Shown here: positions 59,201 to 64,000 of the stretch, one piece after another
How positions within the stretch are numbered: the first letter of the stretch is position 1
Layout: the number at the start of each line of letters is the position of its first letter
Assembly: GCA_017470345.1 (NCBI GenBank)
Contig: JAFUEP010000024.1
Location: 157,660-221,659, forward strand
Length of the DNA: 64,000 nt
From: Prevotella sp.
Lineage (GTDB): Bacteria; Bacteroidota; Bacteroidia; Bacteroidales; Bacteroidaceae
Reading direction: 5' to 3'
The notes under the pieces: model-generated
What the model was told of the DNA's origin: nothing
Database searches by the model: none
The model's input: the letters and a program-made list of their open reading frames with translations, nothing else
Position numbers and translations under genes: made by a program

Positions 59201-59360
59201 CGGACAGCTCGATCCCACCGCCATCAGCGCCGTCAGCACCGACGCCGCCACGACGGTCGGCATCTACAACGAGGCCGGCATGCGCACCGACCGCCTGCAG
59301 CGTGGCCTCAACATCGTCCGCCGCGCCGATGGCAAGACCGTCAAGCTCATCGTGAAGTAA
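56217..59360 (+). CDS. Large exported protein with Fn3-like domains and type IX-like tail
   Basis: A 1047-residue exported protein. The ATG at 56217 gives the signal peptide MKKFTKFFLAALALTFSTGL (cleavage near LAA-Q). Two propeller-like halves (residues about 25-390 and about 560-850) alternate with Fn3-like domains carrying similar segments: FSWTAPTATEYADWGYEFDG near 475 and VNWTAPTTTIWADWGATIAA near 920. This suggests internal duplication, and the same plan is seen in the N-terminal half of the 1521-aa protein. The tail GIYNEAGMRTDRLQRGLNIV ... GKTVKLIVK is a divergent version of the sorting tail. Function unknown. It is transcribed alone with its own promoter and terminator. Confidence 0.85.
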   Translation: MKKFTKFFLAALALTFSTGLAAQDAQEVVYNSCGYDVNAKKMINFTWTAEGFKSADAPEAQNLSALGYKRDSIFYTLSANGDQQTLTAMHAETFEQVSQVSGPQNAACGLPIQLYATTQYPLGTFAIAAAKEEGVGTRFYTAVLDEQKAELKRVTTISYWYDDAAKTSIRPITFFFSYANPYFVYVKRQGGEESLWLGQLNIMTGAITETGVIDVIKNVDPEKAVASIYPIGYTNYLVISPDGQENSSIYTLPTFAQNGVVNCQLQTKAKTVLASCYQRPSTVTGGMTGTPIAKIQDLKYEIDGTKITVTFTMPAADVKGNALVADDWAASQDYSRQVTANVYMEGSFITMTKPEGVNYFFPGDKVTLTGDLSTIYGMTNPNGLHCFTVATSPANGYTGKSMNYTSVFALVGGAKPEPVTNAKAEKSGANSATFSWTAPTATEYADWGYEFDGSNLSYTIVRNVDGVVVAEGITECTAEVGNLAKEPGDYDFSVYAVANGTQSAAAATNAINCEPPTYDFLAYNNTTKTLVAFNLDEAFTHTDWMQNNDIQSEVGFVRGQKLYTANFSFNNSNPSYAYGWQTFGIFTAEKLERQGYNTSNYWYPNNGQIIRHLTTAAFDPLQDRVFGIASDTVRNADQQAVALKYYVVDVDTVASYTLQNRIVAELGTWKLNDAQQNAKAVMAVAAFNKKFYAAVANRTAGQMAYELCTFNPMTQQLDRVADIALDIDVDFGPQFFLSTADKLYLGYNAPEKNTVLYEISTADGALTKVFEMNGRYNYAYQKPSVVAKPAKQIGAMTAPTITRDEETGKYNVELTLPTTYADGTAITDEMRVRVLQDGVQLSLSPIVSPDTKVEITGLNVAEGLHLLTFIAIEPFSPSVGTSCIAATVINGPAKPNAPTNVVAEMFGDNEAQVNWTAPTTTIWADWGATIAATDKLTYIVEVTQTGEIISEEGLVDAEWYAEHIADYNGQYSFTVYAVNGTQKSAGAESNLVEVIGQLDPTAISAVSTDAATTVGIYNEAGMRTDRLQRGLNIVRRADGKTVKLIVK

Positions 59361-59384
59361 TTCCCGACATTAAGCGATAAAAAG

Positions 59385-59426
59385 AATCCTGGGCGAAACC
59401 GCAATGGTTTCGCCCAGGATTGTTTT
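59385..59426 (+). terminator. Intrinsic terminator after the 1047-aa gene
   Basis: A 16-bp perfect stem AATCCTGGGCGAAACC / GGTTTCGCCCAGGATT with a 5-base loop, followed by GTTTT. Confidence 0.92.
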
Positions 59427-59447
59427 AGGGGACCGAGCCCCACGAGG

Positions 59448-59561
59448 GCCTCCCCCGACCCCTCCGAAGGAGGGGAGTTGGCTGGCGCACTGTCCGCCGT
59501 AGATGACTAATGGAAATGACGGCGCAGCCAGCTCCCCTCCTTCGGAGGGGTCGGGGGAGGC
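59448..59561. repeat. GC-rich foldback with 37-bp arms between convergent genes
   Basis: GCCTCCCCCGACCCCTCCGA... at 59448-59484 is the reverse complement of 59525-59561 except one base. A T-run follows the right arm. It has the same type of arms as 55897-56013, and both are associated with ATGACGGCGCAG. It ends 5 bp before the thioesterase stop. Confidence 0.92.
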
Positions 59562-59566
59562 TTTTT

Positions 59567-59968
59567 TCACCCTACAAACCTCGCGAAGGCCTCATCGTAT
59601 GGCGACATGCGGGCCAGCTGACCATTGACGAGGCAGACCAGCTCGATGCGCCCGCGGAAGCAGAGCTGGTCGTCGCCGACGCGGTAGAGGTCCTGATGGA
59701 AGACATACTTGATGCCGTCCTTCTCCAGTCTGAGACAGGAGCGGAACTCGTCGTCGGGGCGCAGCGGCGCCTTATACTGCAGCTGCATGCGGGCCACGAC
59801 GGCGTCGACACCCTGGCGGTGGAGCTCGGCGAAGCTCAGGCCGCACTCCTTGAGAAAGAGGTGGCGCGTGTGCTCGCAATAGTGGATATACTGGGCGTTG
59901 TTGACGATGCCTTCGATGTCGCACTCGTAGTCGCGCACCTGCATCACGGTTTCAAAGTGGTAGTCCAT
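59567..59968 (-). CDS. Acyl-CoA thioesterase, 4-hydroxybenzoyl-CoA thioesterase (hotdog) family
   Basis: A 133-residue hotdog-fold protein from the ATG at 59968 (MDYHFETVMQVRDYECDIEG); a TTG five codons upstream is less likely because the ATG has AAGGAAA at ribosome-binding distance. The family signature DYECDIEGIVNNAQYIHYCE contains the catalytic Asp and the N-N-x-x-Y segment, followed by AELHRQGVDAVVARMQLQYK. It hydrolyses an acyl-CoA or acyl-ACP of unknown chain length. The gene follows the DUF2851 gene after a 76/79-bp tandem duplication that also supplied its ribosome-binding region. Confidence 0.9.
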   Translation of the reverse strand: MDYHFETVMQVRDYECDIEGIVNNAQYIHYCEHTRHLFLKECGLSFAELHRQGVDAVVARMQLQYKAPLRPDDEFRSCLRLEKDGIKYVFHQDLYRVGDDQLCFRGRIELVCLVNGQLARMSPYDEAFARFVG

Positions 59969-60135
59969 TCTCGTTTCCTTCAATAAAAAAATATTGGTAT
60001 ATGGGACTTACTCCCCTCCTTCGGAGGGGTTGGGGGAGGCTTATTCTCGTTTCCTTCAATAAATAATAAATATTGGTATATGGGACTTACTCCCCTCCTT
60101 CGGAGGGGTTGGGGGAGGCTTATTCTCGTTTCCTT
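59967..60135 (-). repeat. Tandem duplication around the DUF2851 end and thioesterase start
   Basis: ATTCTCGTTTCCTT occurs at 59967, 60043 and 60122 (steps of 76 and 79 bp), each of the first two followed by CAATAA..., ATATTGGTATATGGGACTTA and a GC-rich TCCCCTCCTTCGGAGGGG hairpin. The third copy is the coding 3' end of the DUF2851 gene; the first copy overlaps the thioesterase ATG. Confidence 0.92.
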
Positions 60136-61421
60136 AGATATTCATAGCCGAAGCGGCAGCGGAGGCAGTCGCGGCGGTCGCAGTATTCTTTCTTAAGTTG
60201 GATGAGGGCCTGGGAGTCGCCGGCCGTCTTGACCTCCAGTCCGCACTCGCGCCACATACGGATGATGTGGTTCTGCTCGGCCCGCAGCTGCTCGAGGAAG
60301 TCGAAGGCGCGGTCGCACAGCTCCTCCTTCTGACGATGACGGCCGACGGCAAAGAGCATCGGGATGATGGTGTTGATGAGGAGGAGGTTTGTCGATGAAA
60401 CCGAGAGATTTTTCGGATTTTTCGTGCTTTCTGAGCCAAACGTGTAGTGCGTCTCCCAGTAGGGCGTGACGTGGGTCTGCATCAGCTGGCGCGCCTTCTC
60501 GAGCGTGTCGCACTCCAGCAGCACGCTCAGTCCGGCCCGCCGCTCATAGTAGAGGTTGGCCAGCTGCGAGATGCGGATGTGGGGGAAGTTCTGTGGGCGG
60601 AGCCGGAGGAAGCGCCAGACGGCATGGTTCATCGGCGTCATCGAGAACTTATGCGCCAGGTAGCGATATTCGTTGCGCAGCCGCTGGAAGTAGCCCTCCT
60701 GCAGGGCCGCCTCACGATAGCGCTCGGGCACGGCCGCCTCGTCGAGCAGTCCGGCCTGGCCCATGAAGATGGCCTCCACCTGGAACAGGTCGTCGCGATG
60801 CTTGCCGACGGCGCCGAGGGGCACCTGCCGGGCCCACAGCTCGAAGGCCTCGCCGTTGATGCCGAAGCCGTAGTTGCGGGCCAGTGTCATGAAGTAGGCG
60901 TCCTCCCACGAGCCGTCCTTCAGCCGGGCGCGCTGCTCGATGGCGCGCGTCTTCTGCTCCAGCCGCTCGGTCTGCAGGGCCGCCATCCAGGCATGCACCA
61001 TGAGGGGCGTCAGCTGCGGGATGATCTTATAGCAGGGCGGATAGTGGTCGGTGCGGAGCAGCTCCTCATAGTGCTCGCCGACCTCGCGGGGCACGTCGAT
61101 GACCATCTGGGGCACGTACTGGCCCTGCGAGTTGCGCACGTCGGCATCGGCCTCGGCGACGACGTGCAGCACGACGTTGTCGTAGCGCTCATCGCGGTCG
61201 TGATGGTGCACATACCAGTCGCTCGAGCGCACGTGTATCTCGACGTTGCCCACCCAGAGCGTGCCCCCGATTTTCACCTTCGCGTTGAAGAAGTCGGGGC
61301 CCGCGTTCTGATTGTGCAGCCCGGGGTCGAGCAGCTCGACGTCGCGGCCGTCGGTCGTCGCCAGTGGGCGAAGCGGCAGCATGCGGTGCTTCCAGACGTA
61401 GTGTAGCAGTCGTTCCTCCAT
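60120..61421 (-). CDS. DUF2851 family protein
   Basis: A 433-residue protein found widely in Bacteroidetes. Family features are the start MEERLLHYVWKHRMLPLRPL, then LLDPGLHNQNAGPDFFNAKV, WVGNVEIHVRSSDWYVHHHD and VVLHVVAEAD, which resemble a nuclease-like core (N-x-D/E and His clusters), and a Cys-rich end YCDRRDCLRCRFGYEYL that may bind a metal. Its function is unknown to me. It is the first gene of a two-gene unit with the thioesterase and is divergent from the alpha/beta hydrolase gene. Confidence 0.9.
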   Translation of the reverse strand: MEERLLHYVWKHRMLPLRPLATTDGRDVELLDPGLHNQNAGPDFFNAKVKIGGTLWVGNVEIHVRSSDWYVHHHDRDERYDNVVLHVVAEADADVRNSQGQYVPQMVIDVPREVGEHYEELLRTDHYPPCYKIIPQLTPLMVHAWMAALQTERLEQKTRAIEQRARLKDGSWEDAYFMTLARNYGFGINGEAFELWARQVPLGAVGKHRDDLFQVEAIFMGQAGLLDEAAVPERYREAALQEGYFQRLRNEYRYLAHKFSMTPMNHAVWRFLRLRPQNFPHIRISQLANLYYERRAGLSVLLECDTLEKARQLMQTHVTPYWETHYTFGSESTKNPKNLSVSSTNLLLINTIIPMLFAVGRHRQKEELCDRAFDFLEQLRAEQNHIIRMWRECGLEVKTAGDSQALIQLKKEYCDRRDCLRCRFGYEYLRKRE

Positions 61422-61437
61422 AGGTGAAAAATTTCTG

Positions 61438-61445
61438 CAAAGTTA
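61438..61445 (-). promoter_or_regulatory. Bacteroidetes -7 box for the DUF2851 gene
   Basis: TAACTTTG on the minus strand, 17 bp upstream of the ATG at 61421. Confidence 0.6.
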
Positions 61446-61467
61446 GGCATTATCTGCGAAAAATGTG

Positions 61468-61475
61468 TAACTTTG
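61468..61475 (+). promoter_or_regulatory. Bacteroidetes -7 box for the alpha/beta hydrolase gene
   Basis: TAACTTTG on the plus strand, 23 bp upstream of the ATG at 61498, back to back with the DUF2851 box. Confidence 0.65.
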
Positions 61476-61497
61476 CACCAAAATAATTCCTAAAACA

Positions 61498-62667
61498 ATG
61501 AAAAAGACTAAACTACTTCTCGCCCTGGCCATGGCCGTGCTGACGTCGGCGCCGGCTGCAGGACAAAAGAAATCACCCGTCGAGAAGCGCGAGCGCTTCG
61601 AGTTTTCCTTCGACCTGCCGGCCTACGTCGAGCAGCTGAAGCAGGAGCTGACCTACCCCCTGAGCTGGGAGAACTCGGGCATCAAGAGCTTCAGAAAATG
61701 GCAGAAGAAGGCCCGCCAGCGGGTGTTCGACTGCATGATGACGCCCCCTCGTGCGGCCGACGCGTGGGACATGAAGATCGTGGCCGAGGAGCAGCGCGAC
61801 GGCTACCGCGCCCTGCGCATCGCCTTCAATCAGAATGCCTATGCCCGCACGGAGGCGCTCGTGCTGGTGCCCGACGGCGAGGGCCCCTTCCCGGCCGTCA
61901 ACCTGCTGCACGACCACGGCGCCCATCTCTATATCGGCAAGGAGAAGATGATCCGGCCGTTCGGCGTGGAGCAGGCCGTCATCGACGATGCCGACGCGTG
62001 GGCTAAGAACCTCTACGGCTCGCAGTACGTCGGCGACTATCTGGCCCGCCACGGCTACGTCTGCTTCTCGGCCGACGCACCCATGTGGGGCGAGCGCGGC
62101 CGCGAGGAGGGCGTCGACCGCTCCAAGTATGACATCATCGCCGGCAACATGATGATGCTGGGGCGCGACCTCTGCGGATTCATGCACTACGACGACATCG
62201 CGGCCACCGAGTTCCTGGCCACCCTGCCATGGGTCGACCCGCAGCGTATCGGCTGCATGGGATGCTCGATGGGGGCCTATCGCGCATGGATGCTCTCGGC
62301 CCTGAGCGACCGCATCCGGGCGAGCGCCGCCATCTGCTGGATGGTCACCACCGACGTGCAGATGTCCACCGCTGACGGCAAGCGCGAGTATGGCGGCTTC
62401 GCCAACTGTCTGCCCGGCCTGCGCCAGTGGCTCGACTATCCCGACATCGCCTCGCTGGCCGCGCCGAAGCCAATGCTCTTCATCAACGGCACGCAGGACC
62501 ACCTCTTCCCCGTGCGGGGCGTCAAGAAAGCCTTCGAGCAGATGCACCAGACGTGGCGCCGACTGGGTGCCGACGAGCGGCTGACGACGGAGCTGTGGGA
62601 CGTGCCCCACTCCTGCGGCGTGGAGATCCAGAAGTACATGCTCGACTTCTTTAATCGGAATCTGTAG
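61498..62667 (+). CDS. Exported alpha/beta hydrolase (dienelactone hydrolase/acetyl esterase-like)
   Basis: A 389-residue exported enzyme with signal peptide MKKTKLLLALAMAVLTSAPA. The alpha/beta hydrolase fold is shown by PFPAVNLLHDHGAH (oxyanion region), ARHGYVCFSADAPMWGERGR, the nucleophile elbow GCMGCSMGAYRAW with Ser, INGTQDHLFPVRG with the probable Asp and the final PHSCGVEIQ with His. The family has esterases acting on acetylated xylan or related glycans, which would fit a fibre-degrading Prevotella, but the substrate is not readable. No polysaccharide-utilisation genes are next to it. Confidence 0.87.
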   Translation: MKKTKLLLALAMAVLTSAPAAGQKKSPVEKRERFEFSFDLPAYVEQLKQELTYPLSWENSGIKSFRKWQKKARQRVFDCMMTPPRAADAWDMKIVAEEQRDGYRALRIAFNQNAYARTEALVLVPDGEGPFPAVNLLHDHGAHLYIGKEKMIRPFGVEQAVIDDADAWAKNLYGSQYVGDYLARHGYVCFSADAPMWGERGREEGVDRSKYDIIAGNMMMLGRDLCGFMHYDDIAATEFLATLPWVDPQRIGCMGCSMGAYRAWMLSALSDRIRASAAICWMVTTDVQMSTADGKREYGGFANCLPGLRQWLDYPDIASLAAPKPMLFINGTQDHLFPVRGVKKAFEQMHQTWRRLGADERLTTELWDVPHSCGVEIQKYMLDFFNRNL

Positions 62668-62723
62668 TCCGCATGGCGCAAGCAGCGCCATATATCCTCT
62701 CTTGAATTGAACAAACGAAAAAC

Positions 62724-62785
62724 GAGAAACGGTGCTTTTTGAAAGTAATATACCCCTATATTACCTTCGAAAAGCACCGTTTCTC
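62724..62785. repeat. CCCC-loop hairpin element, copy C
   Basis: GAGAAACGGTGCTTTTT ... GTAATATA, CCCC, TATATTAC ... AAAAGCACCGTTTCTC, perfectly paired apart from the small bulge next to the AT stem. In the convergent gap after the hydrolase. The same gap (62668-62934) also has a 21-bp direct repeat (TACTCCTAAAATCCCAGAAT at 62845 and 62913), the second copy touching the cobD stop. Confidence 0.9.
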
Positions 62786-62934
62786 CTATTTCTGCGAGTC
62801 GCAGCCCGGGCGGACTTCCAGCCCTCAATGCTTCATCCCCCCTGTACTCCTAAAATCCCAGAATCAGTCTCAAATGACAGTTGCAAATCATGCGCAGCCG
62901 CTCCCCTCCTTATACTCCTAAAATCCCAGAATCC

Positions 62935-63906
62935 TTAGAATAAGACAACCCCACAGCTCCTAAGAATAGCCGTCAGCCCGACGGCCAGCAGCTCCGCGAC
63001 GAAGCAGAGGCGCAGGCTGACGCGGAGGTCGGCCGTGCTGAGTTGGCGCGGGTTGTGGCCGATATAGGGCTTGACGACGGCCTCGCCGAAATAGTCGTGG
63101 GTGCCGCCGAACCGACAGTCGAGGCACCCGGCCAGCGCCGCCTCCGGCCAGCCGCTGTTGGGCGACGCATGGCACGGCCCATAGCGGCGGACGAAGGGCA
63201 GCAGCGGCTCGCTATGCGTGCGACGTGTGCCGAAGAGCAGGGCGAGACGATAGCCCGCCAGCATGAGCAGGGCCGTCAGCCGGGCGGGGATATAATTGGC
63301 TGCGTCGTCGATGCGGGCGGCCCAGCAACCGAAGTCGCGGTAGCGCTCCGAGCGATAGCCGATCATCGAGTCGAGCGTGTTGACCATCTTGTAGGCCATC
63401 ATGCCGGGCACCCCCAGCAGCGCCAACCAGAACAGCGGCGCCACGACGCCGTCGCTCAGGTTCTCGGCCAGCGTCTCGAGGGCGGCCGTGCGCACCTCCT
63501 GGGCCGACAGCCGGGCGGTGTCGCGTCCAACGATGCGGCTCACCTGTCGCCGGCCGTCGTCGAGCGAGCGGTCGAGGGCCAGAAAGACGTCGCGCACCTC
63601 GCGCCGCAGCGTCCGGCCGGCCAGACAGAAGAAGATGAGGACGACGGCCACGACAAAGGCTGCCCAGGACGACCATCGGCTGACGGCGTCAATGAGCAGC
63701 CATGTCAGCAGGAAGACCAGCAAAATACTTCCCACGGCCAGGGCGGCGCCCGCTGCTTTGCGCCGTCGCCCGCGGTTGAGGCGGTGTTCCCAGAAGCTGA
63801 TCCACCGGCCGAAGCCTACCACGGGGTGCGGCAGCCAGGCAGGATCGCCCAGCAGCTGGTCGAAGAGCCATGCCAGGGGCACGGCCAGACGTGACATCAG
63901 CAACAT
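62935..63906 (-). CDS. cobD: Adenosylcobinamide-phosphate synthase CobD/CbiB
   Basis: A 323-residue membrane enzyme of the last steps of vitamin B12 synthesis, attaching the aminopropanol arm to adenosylcobyric acid. Family motifs are FDQLLGDPAWLPHPVVGFGR, VRTAALETLAENLSDGVVAP, AYKMVNTLDSMIGYRSERYR, DFGCWAARIDDAANYIPARL and the C-terminal SPNSGWPEAALAG. Length is typical. No other cobalamin gene is in the window; the rest of the pathway presumably lies to the right (upstream on this strand). No B12 riboswitch is visible in the 94 bp left before the window end. Confidence 0.95.
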   Translation of the reverse strand: MLLMSRLAVPLAWLFDQLLGDPAWLPHPVVGFGRWISFWEHRLNRGRRRKAAGAALAVGSILLVFLLTWLLIDAVSRWSSWAAFVVAVVLIFFCLAGRTLRREVRDVFLALDRSLDDGRRQVSRIVGRDTARLSAQEVRTAALETLAENLSDGVVAPLFWLALLGVPGMMAYKMVNTLDSMIGYRSERYRDFGCWAARIDDAANYIPARLTALLMLAGYRLALLFGTRRTHSEPLLPFVRRYGPCHASPNSGWPEAALAGCLDCRFGGTHDYFGEAVVKPYIGHNPRQLSTADLRVSLRLCFVAELLAVGLTAILRSCGVVLF

Positions 63907-63955
63907 AGTTCGTTCCTCTTTTCCCTGTATTTAACTTCGTTTTGCAGTAGGAGGC

Positions 63956-64000
63956 GACGTGTCTCACGTCGCAATCCAGCAATGCGACGTGAGACACGTC
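63956..64000. repeat. Double palindrome at the window edge
   Basis: GACGTGTCTCACGTCGC (63956-63972) is the reverse complement of 63984-64000, and the CGACGTG ... CACGTCG part of each arm is itself palindromic. The loop is 11 bases. It may continue beyond the window. Confidence 0.85.

Overview
The window is a GC-rich Bacteroidales chromosome segment, most likely Prevotellaceae. The evidence is a SusC/SusD pair under an ECF sigma/FecR system, TAnnTTTG promoter boxes, a TPP riboswitch in front of an OMR1-PnuT thiamine locus, and eight large exported proteins that share a type IX secretion-like C-terminal tail (Y-D/N-L-x-G-R ... K/R-G ... G-x-K-V-x-x-K/R). No tRNA, rRNA, transposase, phage structural gene or CRISPR array is visible.

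Layout. 1-9.9 kb: ECF sigma factor (cut at the left edge), FecR anti-sigma factor, SusC with an N-terminal STN signalling domain, SusD, a HExxH zinc lipoprotein and a DUF4302 lipoprotein, which together form one surface-uptake locus. 10-15 kb (minus strand): DUF4294 protein, a RelE-type toxin/antitoxin pair, a 55-aa peptide and a 1093-aa exported protein. 15.7-19.1 kb: thiamine uptake (PnuT and a TonB receptor under a TPP riboswitch). 19.3-22.3 kb: a second TonB-type outer-membrane protein with a small membrane protein. 22.4-23.9 kb: acetyl/succinate-CoA transferase, then a very large AT-rich foldback repeat and a hemolysin III family protein. 25.6-33.9 kb: four exported proteins (three in a minus-strand operon, two of them Omp28-like, plus a divergent M6 metalloprotease). 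34-45 kb: housekeeping genes (RNase R, NAD-epimerase, PAP2 protein, LolC/E-like permease, RbfA, O-methyltransferase, AroQ, XerD, Dus, DprA). 45-59 kb: a 1406-aa M6 protease fused to an Omp28-like domain, a 1521-aa exported protein, a divergent TPR/membrane/AraC regulator and a 1047-aa exported protein. 59.5-64 kb: thioesterase, DUF2851 protein, alpha/beta hydrolase and CobD.

The most unusual signal is the repeats. Four copies of a ~195-200-bp structured element occur, each with four AAGCGGNNCTT words in varying order. A related ~60-bp hairpin with a CCCC loop occurs three times. Many intergenic gaps, mainly but not only convergent ones, are filled by foldback repeats whose arms match each other almost perfectly yet differ from site to site. 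Members of these repeat classes also lie in frame inside coding regions: RNase R (twice), the epimerase, the thiamine receptor, the large M6 protease, the 1521-aa protein and the TPR/AraC regulator. Some have taken over gene ends (SusD, AroQ and XerD C-termini, PAP2 N-terminus). The RNase R and epimerase insertions share the same palindromic core. I regard this family of ORF-entering palindromes and foldbacks as the best candidate for an undescribed system here. All calls come from reading the sequence; no database search was run.
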